64,000 nucleotides of DNA, taken from Effrenium voratum. Taxonomy: Eukaryota > Sar > Dinophyceae > Suessiales > Symbiodiniaceae. The DNA is taken from NCBI GenBank assembly GCA_963377175.1, contig CAUJNA010003295.1, forward strand, positions 446,501-510,500, in the 5' to 3' direction. Shown piece by piece: positions 50,901-61,332 of this stretch. The stretch's first letter is position 1, and each line of letters starts with the position of its first letter. The translations under genes and the position numbers were made by a program. The notes beneath the pieces were generated by a model that worked only from the letters and a program-made list of their open reading frames with translations, was not told the origin of the DNA and ran no database searches.

Positions 50901-52110
50901 ATGAGGATGAAAGTAACAAATTCAGAGTACCAACGACCTGCAGAATGAAAGCATGTGGTTGGGCCCAACGGCCTGCCAACTGAGTTGTCTTTCTTTCTCT
51001 ATTTTCTTTCTTTCTTTCTTTCTTTATCTATTTATTGATTTCCTTCCGTATATCTTCCTTGTAGCTTCCTTCATTATGTCTTTCGTTTTCCTTCCTTCCT
51101 TCCTTCCTTCCTTCCTTCCTTCCTTCCTTCCTTCCTTCCCTCCTTCCCTCCTTCCCTCCTTCCCTCCTTCCCTCCTTCCCTCCTTCCCTCCTTCCCTCCT
51201 TCCCTCCTTCCCTCCTTCCCTCCTTCCCTCCTTCCCTCCTTCCCTCCTTCCCTCCTTCCCTCCTTCCCTCCTTCCCTCCTTCCCTTCCCTTCCCTTCCCT
51301 TCCCTTCCCTTTCCCTTTCCCTTCCCCTCCCTCCCTCCACACACACCCCATGTACGCACATTCATATACTGTAGAGACTCCATTCCACTGCCATGGGCAA
51401 GTGTTGGTCAGATTAGTTGGAAAAGCATGCCAACGCCCACCTCCAATTCTGACACAATCCCCCGGATCAGGACACGAGGGCGACTGTAGCAAAACGCGAG
51501 ACGGCTTTCACTGTTTACCGCTCGCCTGTGAGAGCCCAGAAGTCGTCTTCCTTTGTCCTGCCGGGCGGCCGGATGAGCGGTATTGCCGTCGTCGCTGCCA
51601 GGGCAGAGAGAAGTTGGGCGTGCTGTGCACGCACCAGACCTTCACCACAGAGTCCAGGGGCACCCCCAGCCTCAGGAAACTGCACCGGGGGCTTAGGACA
51701 AATTGGCCAAGTATTTCGATGGCATAGTCATTGGTGGCCGCCTCGCTAAGCCTAGTGACTCTAGTGCAGACCGGGGATCCATTTTTGGGTAACCCCTTGT
51801 TGGGAGCTTTCGCCAAAGGAAGCATCAGTTTCAGGACCGAGCAGCCCCTCCAAGCCCTCCTCCGCCTCCTCCCCCAGCACCTCGGCCTCCTCATCCTCTT
51901 GCTTGCGGGGAGGGAAGGGGAAAAAAAAAAAAACGAGATTCCATCTTTGATTGACTCCAAGAAGACCAAAAGAACCAGAACCCAAAGAAAAATCGGATGG
52001 CAATGGGCAGGTCCTCCTCCAGGTCCGTCACTGCGCGACGGGGCTTCTTGCCGGGCCCGTGCCGGGGCTCCTTGCTGCCCTTCCGATCCTCCGGGCAGAA
52101 AACCGGCCGG
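41924..52110 (-). CDS. HtrA/Deg-family serine protease, plant Deg9-like
   Basis: Exons in order: about 51,675-51,565 ([20 protein letters not shown]); 50,615-50,537 ([20 protein letters not shown], catalytic His); 49,979-49,831 ([20 protein letters not shown], catalytic Asp); 49,298-49,181 ([20 protein letters not shown]); 48,851-48,806 ([14 protein letters not shown]); 48,629-about 48,488 ([20 protein letters not shown], catalytic Ser); 47,529-47,405 ([20 protein letters not shown]); 47,252-47,115 ([23 protein letters not shown]); 46,675-46,517 ([20 protein letters not shown]); 45,776-45,639 ([20 protein letters not shown]); 42,533-42,454 ([20 protein letters not shown]); 42,276-42,207 ([20 protein letters not shown]); 42,073-41,924 ([20 protein letters not shown], ending in TGA). 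The triad and the Deg9-type second half are all present. Acidic N-terminal exons are likely at 52,110-51,800 ([33 protein letters not shown]). Deg9 proteins are ATP-independent proteases, nuclear or nucleolar in plants; location here is unknown. Joins HTQ|VKVQ, VE|VMTY and NM|LISV use GC donors. Confidence 0.93.
42097..42117. repeat. Poly-G run (poly-C on the coding strand) before a Deg exon
   Basis: At least 16 G in a row and then TGGGG. On the minus coding strand this is a C-run 25-45 nt upstream of the acceptor of the last Deg exon (42,073). Confidence 0.9.
43004..45265. repeat. Minisatellite array with a conserved hairpin, inside a Deg intron
   Basis: Roughly twelve diverged tandem units of about 130-310 bp fill most of the 3.1-kb intron between Deg exons 45,639 and 42,533. 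Each full unit carries CCCAATCCTTCCCCCTGAGT, GTGTGTCACCGTGGTGCTCT, the hairpin, CAGAACGCCACGGTGACAAT and GAGCGCAACATTGGTGACGT. The hairpin at 43,759-43,793 has perfect 12-bp arms (GAGCGGGTCAGC and GCTGACCCGCTC) with an 11-nt loop. The arms recur in at least six units, some with single changes. Units differ by block deletions, as expected from unequal exchange. Long open frames cross the array on the minus strand (up to 278 codons), but they only translate the repeat. Confidence 0.9.
45831..45845. repeat. Poly-G run (poly-C on the coding strand) before a Deg exon
   Basis: Fifteen G on plus, 55 nt upstream (coding sense) of the acceptor at 45,776. Confidence 0.9.
46070..46370 (+). other. Plus-strand open frame inside a Deg intron
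   Basis: Between Deg exons 46,517 and 45,776 lies a plus-strand frame from ATG at 46,136 to a stop at 46,357. It includes [20 protein letters not shown] and [17 protein letters not shown]. The composition is more protein-like than most chance frames here. I recognise no family. It may be a fragment of a mobile element or chance. Confidence 0.2.
47845..48375. repeat. Three small tandem repeat families in a Deg intron
   Basis: In the intron between Deg exons 48,488 and 47,529 three unrelated short repeats lie side by side: GGATCACTTTGGTCGCAG-like units at 47,848-47,970; a unit of about 58 bp containing AACAAGACATGCCGGG and GGATGTTGCCTCTCAAACAC at 48,070-48,240; and AACTAGGACCGAAGCGA, five copies, at 48,254-48,370. 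None is near a splice site. Such tandem clusters are common in dinoflagellate introns. Confidence 0.85.
49122..49145. repeat. Poly-T/poly-G run after a Deg exon
   Basis: Eleven T, then G13 T G9. It lies 36 nt downstream (coding sense) of the donor at 49,181. Confidence 0.9.
50810..50895. repeat. (GA)n tract
   Basis: GAGAGA purine run of about 85 bp in the first mapped Deg intron. Confidence 0.92.
51000..51335. repeat. (CCTT)n / (CCCTTCCT)n homopyrimidine tract
   Basis: CTTT, CCTT, CCCTTCCT and CCCTT units form about 240 bp of uninterrupted pyrimidine from 51,088, in a Deg intron. Open frames with KEGR or PSLL repeats come only from this tract. Confidence 0.93.
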
Positions 52111-52224
52111 TTGAAAGTTGAAAGGGGAGCTCGTAAAAGGACCTGAGGGGAGACTACAAACCCATGAAAATGTTCATATATGTTCTACAAGTGCCCTGCA
52201 AACCACTGATGAGCTGCCCCCCCA

Positions 52225-54449
52225 TTTAAAAAAAAAATGAAAAAAAGAAGAAACCACGTTCCCCAATGGCCTCAGCCCGGAGAAGCACATGCGCAAAAGC
52301 ATCCAACCCACCTTCCCGCGCACGGCCCCAGGCGCTTTGGACCACCCTAATGTGGAAACCCACAGAAGAATGCCTCAACCAAAAAAAATAGGATGCAACT
52401 GGGTGAAAGCCTTGACCCGCCTCCGGGCCCAAGGCCGGCTCCCGGGGCTGCCGGTTCCGGCCCATGGCGGGCACAAACCGCACGGCGGTTTCAAGGTGCT
52501 GACGGCGCTTGGGCAAGCTGCGTCGCTTTGTCGCTTCGGCTGTTGCTTCAAGCTTAAAGCGCTGAGCCGGCTAAGTGAGCCCGGATGTGGTGAAAGCGAT
52601 GGCTCCGTGTGGCTTAAAGCGAGTCTCGCGGCGTCCCTGTTTTTGAGCTGAGCGACGAGCCAAGGACCCCCCGGTGCCGCACAGAGCTTTGTCCAGGGTT
52701 TCATGGAGACAATTAATCTGATGTGTGAGAGAACTCAAATCATATAATATAGTTCTAAGTTCTAAGGATCAACATCGTCTCTTCATAGTAATTTCCTCTC
52801 TGGAGGTGGTGGATCATACTTATCAGCCCCCGGCTTTCCGACAAAGCAGAATCTATCGCACGACCATCTGCAGCCAGGTAGCAGCGCAGCCTGCAAATAT
52901 GCCCGCTTCACATCCTTTGCCAGGGTCGGGTCTAGGCCAGGCACTTGCCCAAGCAACAACTGACCCGACAACCATCCTTAAGCCCTCTTGCGCGATTTGG
53001 CCGAGCCTGTCCTTTTGGCTTGCACCCGGCTTCAGGCTTAGCACGGTGTAAGGGTTGCGTGCTGCAACCTCTTGCAGGGCAGCCCGACTCGAAACACCAC
53101 AGCTGAAAACAGCAGCAGTTGGCTGCACATGGTGGGAACGCATGCATCTGCAGGTTGAAATTAACTGAGAGCGTCGCCCCTACGACGAGCGCCAACACAA
53201 CTGCCAACATGGCAGCGTCGCATGACACTATCCAATCCAGTCTGGTCTGAACGAGAACCGCATGCTCTCTTGCGCTTGTCCATACCGTATATATTTTTGA
53301 GCTTGAGAGCTGAACACAGTGCATGCTTCAAAAGTCTGTGCATGTCTGAACAGCCTTCCTTCCTTCCTTCTGAGTTCCAGCTTGAGCCCAGGAAGCAGGC
53401 CCAGGGCTAGATCTTTCCAACATGTTCCCAGACTGCACCAGCAACTTCACACCCTGCCCGTGCCTTCGCAGTACCACCCAAGCTCACTCAGTCGGCGCTA
53501 AGCTAGCCCCAACACATAAGCCCTCAACGACTGGAACAAGGCCCGTGCCCTCTGGTTGCTGGATCACATGGAAGAACCTCAGGCACTTCAATGTCGCTCT
53601 CCGGGGTCAACCCAAGAAATTGAATGCCCAAAGTCGGTAGGCGGGCCGAACGCCAATTTGAACCTTCTTGAGTCAAGCGAGGGAAGGAGCCTTCATACGG
53701 TATGTGTGCAATACAGGAGCCAACTTCCAAAAAACAAAATCATAATTTCACAAGTGGGATTTGTTTTATGAAACGGCCAGGCCAAGCCGCTGCCTGTCCA
53801 GCTTCTGCACAAAGCGGGCGAGCAGCAAGTTTCGACCTGCCAACCCCAAGCCAGGGAAAGGCCAGAGTATGGCCCATGCTTTCGGGGATTTCAACGCGTC
53901 AACACGTGGTATGACTTCCCCATCGCCTTGGCAAACCTTTACTCCAACACCTGCTCCCTCTACCATGTGTCGGTTCTTGTGGCTTCGCTTTCTCGAGAGC
54001 CAACCCTTTTGCCGATCGGGTCGAATGAGGGCAACCATGCTCTCACTCTCCAGCATGAACACAGTGGAGGAATTGACTACCCGGTGCCGCACCCAAACCT
54101 AGAAATAGCCTCCAGCTCAGCCCCGAGCGATCAACCCTCTCCTTCACACGGCCACATTCGAGGTAGCCCAGCAAGCCTGTGAACCTCGGCATACTCACCA
54201 CAGGATCTGGAACATGCTGTGCATCCGCAAGCAGAGCACTGAAATGCCCTGATCAAGCCCTATCTTCTCAGCATGCTTGTTCGAGTGTCACCGCCATCGT
54301 TTCCTACAAACCCGGACCAAATCGCATCGGATGCCGAAGGCTGCATATGCATCGCCCCTTAGATGATACGAAACCACCAAAAAAGACGGCCTTGCAATTG
54401 CGAACTGCGACCCCCTGCGCGTGCCACATTCCGCCTCTCCCCTAGGCAC
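52225..54449 (-). other. Region between the Deg and DegT genes, weak exon candidates
   Basis: Minus-strand candidates are 52,510-52,410 (HLETAVRFVPAMGRNRQPRE) and 53,110-53,000 (ALQEVAARNPYTVLSLKPGA, with SQKDRLGQIAQEG). Either could be a 3' exon of the DegT gene or a 5' exon of the Deg gene. The remaining sequence shows no supported gene. Confidence 0.3.
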
Positions 54450-56087
54450 CCGAGCTCAGGGATACGGCCGTTGGTGGCGTCCGCCCGCAGCTGCACCAGC
54501 CGGGACTTGGGCCCCGTGACGTCCTATGGAGACAAAGGCAAAACCTAAACTGGGTGTCCTAAGAACTGAGATTTAGAGTACCTGTACCCCTGCAAATGTT
54601 TACGTGCACACTCACGAGCAGGTAGGCTGCCAATTTGCGGAAATTGCCAACTGCTTGAGCGCACCCCGACAGACCAAACAAAGCACTCTTGAATGCCAGT
54701 GCGAGGCGGTGGCTCTCTTCAACCCCATCTCCTTTCCAAATTCCTTGACGCTCTGCATCTTCTTGAGAAGCGCTTCACTACGCGTGGTGATCATGCCGGC
54801 TTCCCCAGCCGTCATCACCTCGCGAACGGGGCACTTGGTCTCAAACAGGTTCTATATTTGCTTGAAAGATCTACACACAAAAACAGCGCCTGCGGGCCAC
54901 AATGATTCGAATCATTATCCCAACAGTGGCATGCAGTGCCGGCGCCTTCGTCGGGAAGAAGGAAAAAGCGGCAACATCTCCCAGGGAACCTGCGCAACTC
55001 AGGGCAAGCCACGCTACTCCAACTCTACTCGTCTGTCGCGAAAAGATTGTGTCCCTTTCTTTCCTTCCCCGGCTTGCGACGAGAGAAAAAGGGAACAGCC
55101 TCTCTTGCTGGCCAGTGAGCTACTGCCAAGGCTCATGGGTGGCCAATTGGTCCCAGCAAAGGCAGCCAATCGGGGGGGTGTAAATTAGACACTTTCTGGC
55201 ATCACTCTTAAACGGCGGCACAAAGGCGGCACCAGGGTCCACAACAAGGCCATGTTTTTGACAAGCCCCCAATGGATTGCCCACCCATCACAAGGGAAGC
55301 CCTGCCATAGCCTGCATGGCCCTCGCTGCAGTGCGCAAGATGCGCATGCGCGGCATCCTGCGACAAAGAAGCCACAAGCAACCCTCGAGCGGGTGAGCCT
55401 TTGTGGCTGCAGCATGGCCGCATAGCCGTAAAGATTCCCAAACAGGGCATTCATTGTTGTTATTCCCGTCAGATATTCATCAACAATATTTCACAATCCT
55501 GAATCTGACCACCGACTCGCAGACGTCCTCCACCAAAGCTGCCCCATGTTGACGGCACAGGTCTCTGATCGCGCCAAAGTGAGGGGAAATGATTCCAGCT
55601 ATGTGCCTGGCAAGGATGTGTAGTGTAGGGCAGGGCATGCAGGGCTAGGATGCCGCCAAGCCACACGAGCACTACGGCTGCCACTGACCCCCGGCGCCGG
55701 TCAAAGAGACCCTGCAAGCTCTTGGGACACACCTCGGGCAGTACCGACTGGACAAGCCCGCACCGCCACCAGGCCTGCATGTACTCGGGCTCAATGTCCA
55801 CCCACTCCTGGTCTATACGCAGCTTCCATAAGCACCCAAGCACGCGACCCGGCTAGCTTCGCGTGATAAGCAGGTCTGAAGGGTGCGCCCCAGCGGCCAG
55901 GATCGCGCCCGCATTGAGCGCAGCCACTTGGGTGGCAAAAAAGGTGTTGCTGGGAATGGCCACCACCTGCGAACCCGTGGAAGCAAGCAAAACTGCAGCT
56001 GATATGAGCAACTGTCACTTTACGATGGCTGCCTTGCCCGAAACTCCCAGGCCGCGCATGGCGATATCCAGTGCCACCGTGCCCGAC
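54450..56087 (-). CDS. DegT/DnrJ/EryC1/StrS aminotransferase-fold protein
   Basis: Exons: 56,087-56,024 (SGTVALDIAMRGLGVSGKAA); 55,966-about 55,900 (VVAIPSNTFFATQVAALNAG); 55,802-55,657 (VDIEPEYMQA, with RRGSVAAVVLVWLG); about 55,596-55,510 (PHFGAIRDLCRQHGAALVED); 54,818-54,732 (GEAGMITTRSEALLKKMQSV, then KEFGK); 54,523-54,450 (DVTGPKSRLVQLRADATNGR, IPELG). The order matches DegT-type PLP enzymes: the SGT-AL phosphate-binding start, the P-NTFFAT strand, and the ALVED strand whose Asp contacts the PLP ring. The GGM-TT segment then leads to N-RIPEL. The exon with the PLP-binding Lys, between ALVED and GGM-TT, was not found, so activity is unproven. Bacterial relatives aminate keto-sugars. Joins AAI|VVA and FGK|DVTG fit exactly; the latter uses a GA donor (AAAG|GAGATG). 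Terminal exons beyond both ends are missing. Confidence 0.82.
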
Positions 56088-56724
56088 CTCAGACAACATA
56101 TGAATCATCAAACTTTGGCACCCCTGTAATATGGGTTGTCAGCTGCTTGGTCATCAAAAAGCTGAAAGAACTCGAAGACGTCAAAAACAGGCAACACGTC
56201 CAACTGAACTCAGGCGCGTCGTGGCCAAGGCGAAGGGGGCATGCACCAGCTGAGCAAAGGCCTGCTCAAACTTCCTGCGGATGACTGGGCGCCCTCACGC
56301 TCTCATGCAACTCCTTGCTTGAACAAGAAGCAACTTTGCAATGTGCACGCCAAAAGCAAACTCTTTGTGCCACCTAAGCACTATGTAACCCATGCAGGTG
56401 TCCTGGCATATACGCTCTCGCTGAGCGGGCGGCCGCTGCATAGGATTTCCCGGGCGCCCGCAGCGAAGGAATCCACAAAAGCAGGCTCAAAGTCCAATTG
56501 GAACATGGGCCTCACTGCACTGCTATTGCACTGCTTTCGGCTGTCAGCAAACATCTCACTGCAACACAGGCCCTCCCCTCAGGCACTGACACCTTGTGCT
56601 GCTTTGGCTCTGGTGCTGCCTGCCTGAGTAGGAACAAAGCACAAGCAGGCTGCCAACTTAGCAGCTTCTTCTTCTGCTTCCTCTTCCTTTCGAATGCCAA
56701 AATCCAAGACCTTTGACTTTTGAG

Positions 56725-57050
56725 GTCGCAGGAGGCAAAGGCAACCATCGGGCAGGCGATTGATCTCGATATATCTGAATGCATCTGAGCAGAACTGCGC
56801 ACATGCCCGGGGGCCCCGCTCGACGCGCGGGCACGCGCTCTCCCCCGTGTCTGGACCAGCCGCGGGCTGCCAGGTGTCCTGAGAGACATGGGCCACGGTC
56901 AGTGAGGTGCTGCTGCGTGGTTCTCGGGTGCCTGCCCTCCCCATCTGTAAAAAGAAAGAGCTGAAGACGAGGCGCGCCCTGGAAATCCAGCGCGATGCCG
57001 TGCGCCCCGTCAGTTCTCGACGCAAGGACTTCTCCTGCCAAAGTGCCTCT
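56725..57050 (-). CDS. Cysteine-rich exon and neighbour, unidentified
   Basis: Minus 56,885-56,725 reads GPRACAQFCSDAFRYIEINR then LPDGCLCLLRPQ. The C---C---Y--I---LPDGCLC spacing recalls PAN/apple-like or other secreted Cys-rich modules, but I cannot assign it. A block just upstream (about 57,045-56,975, EVLASRTDGAHGIALDFQGA) may be joined to it. No start or stop was located. Confidence 0.4.
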
Positions 57051-57514
57051 CTCCTCTCTCCGGCATTGCTTCCAGCTTCTTGAAACCCACAGCTCTGCGC
57101 CGCTTGCGCGCACGCGTGCCACACGCTCCTTCGCTCAATGCCGCGGAAACATGGCAGTGCAGCAGGGCATCCGCACCTGTCACTTTGGTGGGCAAGCCTC
57201 GTTATTCATGGTCGCAAAGCAAATTCCAAGTCTTGTCCGCGATCTCCCATGAATGCCAACTTAGCTTGCTGCACAACTTCAACTGGTCTCTTCAGCATGG
57301 CTCTGAATTGGTATTTCGGAGCCTGCCACTTGACTGAAGGGGACCTCATTTTGAGCGTTGGCCAAGAGGGAAAAGGGCGCCGCATGGCACTTGCTGGAAG
57401 CCATAGAGAACTTTCCCTGAGACCTGAGCACGAGCCAACCTGTTTGCAAAATCACACACCCTAATAAAGGGTGGTGGTAAGTATAAATTCATGAAGAAAC
57501 ATTATCTATGTATT

Positions 57515-57636
57515 GTATATATATATATATATACATGTGTGTATCGAATACAAATGTATATACATATACGTATATTCTAGATATATGTATGAAACGTGTG
57601 TCTAGAGAGAGAGAGACAGAGAGAGAGAGAGAACAG
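57515..57636. repeat. (TA)n and (GA)n tracts
   Basis: TATATA/ATACAT followed by GAGAGA. Confidence 0.9.
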
Positions 57637-58109
57637 CGAGAGATTATCATGCTTCAACCGGGGTACCCGGAAATACTTCAACATTGTACCCCCACTAGCA
57701 AGCTCAGACCACCCTCAAGCCGTTGCAGAATAACCCCGTGACCAATGGTCACAACGCCCACCTCATCTATTAAAAATGCAAAGCAACAAGTCAAATACAC
57801 CTATGTCCCCCCACCCCCCACCCCCTCCGGATCTTCGGAAGTTAGTGATGTCAGAAGTTAGGGGGTGATGTCATGTCTGCTGGTACACTACGGTGCTCCG
57901 CCTCGAATCCAGGCTCGCTGCGCTTTGGCCTCAACAACCTGGCCCCGAAGCCAACACGATGCAAACCACAAGGACCAAGGCCACTGGAATTCGAACAAAT
58001 GATGAACAACGTGCAACATTGAAAAAGCTGAAGTTGTTTCATGAATGTGTGAAAAAGCTGGAGACTGCGGGGACCCGCCGTGTGGTGCCAATACTATACC
58101 TGAAGTTCT

Positions 58110-60405
58110 GAGCGTTCACCTTGGCCGCAATTTCCACATCGCGGGCCTTTGCTTCCCTTTGCGCTTCTTCAAGGCTGTCAAGCGTCGTCCCTCTTCTCTC
58201 CATGCTGCCACAACACCCCGGGAAAAGGGCACCCGGCCTCGCCGGGTCGCGCCCCTGCAAAGACCTTCAGCCGCTCCGGGCTGGCGAGGAGCTCCTCCTG
58301 GGCTGGGGGGAGGGCTAGCCGTTGATTGATGGAAGGCCCCGTACGGAAAAGCGCCTTGTGACACAGGGGTCTTTGACCACGTCAGCAATCAAAAGGCACG
58401 ATGAAGTGTTGGAAGTCTGCAAACACCCGCGCCCGTCCCACAGTGCAGCTGGGGCGCCATGCTGCTCACCTTGGCTGCAGCAAAAGTGAAGTTCGCTGAA
58501 AAACGGGTCCGATTCAATTTGGTGGTTGCCGCACGCGACCCCGAGGCCCTGGCGTGCTCTACGCTGCATGTGACCTCCTGGGGGGCAAAGCTGCCAACGC
58601 GCCCGAACCCCCGGGTTTTCGATTGTCAAATTGCAAAAGATCCGCAAACAGTGCCACGCCCGCCATTTGGAGCCCGTGAGCTTGTGTAAATTTGCGCAGA
58701 CCATGCGAAACCCAAAAAGGGCAGATCTGGTCGATTCTGTGCTACAACAATTGGGCGTGAAAAACATTTCTCCAAAGCCAGCATTTGGCGCCGCGTCCTC
58801 TCTGTGTGGTGGCTTGAAATTGGTGGTGTGGATGCGTGTGGCCATATGAGTTTAGTCTCGAAGCGAAAACCAACAGAAAGTACGCAAGCCCGGCCAAAAA
58901 AAAAGAAAAGCAGGTTGGAACATGAAAATGTGCCTTCTTCAATGCAAGGCACTAAACCAAAGCTCACGCACACAAAGGTTGGGCTAAGAATGGCGCATGG
59001 AGGATCATCACAGCCCTGGTGTCCATTTATTTGCCGCCGGCTGGCTCCAAAAAACAACAGAGCTCGAGGCTATCGTTGCCTATCCTGTCCTTTTAGTCCC
59101 TATCAAGGTGCCCACATATCTTACAAATTAGGCAGCCACACACGCGGAAACCCTGAAAACCCTTCAGGAGATTGGCTGCTGTTCTTTAGGCTTGGCAAGC
59201 CTTTTGGCGCCTGAACGGCCATGTGGTTTTTCTGGTGCGCCAATGCCAAAATGTTGGTTCTATTGGATCACCTGTGGTCCCTTGCTTTGGGCGCCCGGGC
59301 ACTGCCGTCCGCGCGGCTGGCCCGTGCGCCGCGCGGGTCGAGCTCTAGGGACAGGGCGAAGCGGTGGATGAAGCCGCCTCCGCACTGGCCACGCGGCCGA
59401 GGCTATCAAGAACATGGCTCCTGAAGTCATTGAACAACTGCAAAAAGGTGTGAACAGTTTGGTTCCCCTTTTGTAACTGACACCTGGATCAGCTAAAAAC
59501 AGCAACAAGGCCTGCCACCTGACAGCTGCCGCGAATAATGCGGCCACGAGGGCCCAAGCTGAGCCTCCCACCCCGCCAGCGCCAGGAGACCCATCCGTTG
59601 TTCGGAGCCGCACCTCGGCCGCTGCGAACGTTCACCGTCGCTTTCTGCGGATGCGCGGTACAGTCGTCGTGCAAAGGAGTGTGCTTGGGTCGGGTTGTCC
59701 CCCCATATGGTCCATATAGTTGGACATGGCCTTGCAATTTTTGGGGAGTCACAATGTTTTGATCTAATCGCCACCCCTCCCAAAACAAAGAGATGCACGC
59801 GCTTCCCTTCAGAAGGGAACTTGGCAGCCCAGGAACCACTGCGGCTCAGCTTCGTCTGGCCAGCACCCGCCGTGGCCGAGCGCCAGGCCTTCAGCATGGA
59901 CATGTCCTCAGGGCACTTCAACCGATTGAATGCAAATTGATGCCTCAGGGCGGCTTTAAAGACTCGGCCTGGTTACACAGTTACATCGCCTGTGCCTTCA
60001 GCCAGCAGCATGCGCGGCACAAAGAAACAATCCAGGCGCGGGGCATAGTCCCCACTGCGCAGAGCCCGCAGCCACTGGGGGAACCTCTGCGCCGCCCTTC
60101 GCGAGAGCCTGATTGAGCTTGCAGTGCGCAAAGCCACGAATCTCAGCCAGAAACAAGCCGAAGATGAGGCACCAAGCGCCGTAACAAAATCGCACGACGA
60201 GTCGTTGCACAGCTTCGCGCTGCCAAGGCGCAAGTCAAAGGCCTTCCGCGCCCCGCATGGGAAACCGATTTCCTCCGTGAAGATGTCAACAACACGGTCC
60301 TAGCGGCACCGTCGGACGGTATCGCGCACGGCACTATGGCAGCATTCGTTTGTATGTGCCATGCGTGGAGTTCCAAGTCATGCGGCCGTCCTCTCCAATG
60401 AAGCC
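58110..60405 (-). CDS. Unidentified multi-exon gene(s)
   Basis: Minus-strand exon candidates: 60,405-60,320 (GFIGEDGRMTWNSTHGTYKR); 60,265-60,183 (KAFDLRLGSAKLCNDSSCDF); about 60,100-60,005 (RFPQWLRALRSGDYAPRLDC, FFVPRMLLAEG); 59,905-59,820 (PEDMSMLKAWRSATAGAGQT); 59,640-59,520 (frame uncertain); 59,395-59,280 (GGGFIHRFALSLELDPRGAR); 58,590-58,480 (EVTCSVEHARASGSRAATTK, then RFSANFTFAAAK|GTGAGC); 58,320-58,255 (PPAQEELLASPERLKVFAG); 58,200-58,110 (LEEAQREAKARDVEIAAKVN). The donor at 58,480 is canonical. Cysteines and aromatic residues in the first exons suggest a folded extracellular or lumenal domain. No family is recognised and the series may include two genes. Confidence 0.42.
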
Positions 60406-61300
60406 TCGGCTGCACGCTGCAAAACTTAATGCTCTTCAAACAATGGCCAACCGACAACGAAAGGTCCCTTCAGTTTTTTTGTTTCTTCTTGTTTCTTCAT
60501 TGTAAAAAGGACAGCCACAAAAGCAACCAGCCAGCGTGGCCCCTCGCCCTGACTGCCCACGTTCAACGCGCCAGGGCCCCGGCTGGCGCAACCGGGGGCC
60601 TCCCCCGCGAGCAGCGCCCAGCCCAAGGGCCGGCCGAGTCCCAGCACCGTGGTGCAGCGCAGTGCTGCCGGCAAGCAGGAAGCCTCGCAATGGGCCGCAT
60701 CTTGGGAGGTGACGGTCTGTTACGTTAATCGATTGCCCCGCAGAAAAATGCAGCAATGGGGGCTGCCTCTACAGGAGCCGTCTCCGAGCTTGCCTGCCCC
60801 CAGGCTCAGGCAGGGTTGCATGCTCATTGTTCACACGCCCAGAACCACACAAGTACCAACCAGCACTCGGACATGCTTTGCGTGATTGCCTGTAAGGCAG
60901 ATCCCAAGGCACCCGCAAATTTGAACCGGGCCATCCGCGGATCCCCCACTGTGTGCGGCAAAGCTGCTGTGGGGCCGTCCACACTGAACCCGGCATCGAT
61001 CAGCAAGTCTGGCTGCATGTCCTTGCCCCAGCACCCCCAACCCGCCTTTGACTGAAATTAATGTTGCAAACAAATGAAAACACAACATACAACAGCAATG
61101 CGGAGGAGTCCCTACTGATTGCTCCCCACATGTGCCCTGCACTCTGTTGAAACGAGCAACCTCGTCTTGCAGGGCAGCTCATGGCCCACATGGACCCCGC
61201 TCAATTAAATTGGTATTCGGCAAGAGACGGGCACGCTGTGGGCCCTAGTGTTTTCCATGTGGAATGGTTTGCTGCAGACGTGCAAAAAAAAAGAGGTTAC
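60406..61300. other. GC-rich non-coding flank before the AT-rich island
   Basis: The sequence is host-like in composition. A minus-strand stretch at 60,690-60,540 is open in two frames, with no motif. No gene is supported. The composition turns AT-rich at about 61,280-61,330, next to a short A-run. Confidence 0.5.
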
Positions 61301-61332
61301 TTCAAGGCAAACCAACTGACTCAACACCAATC

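Noticed and set aside
51024..51492. KEGR-type and PSLL-type repeat proteins
   Set aside because: Products of a pure pyrimidine/purine microsatellite in all frames.
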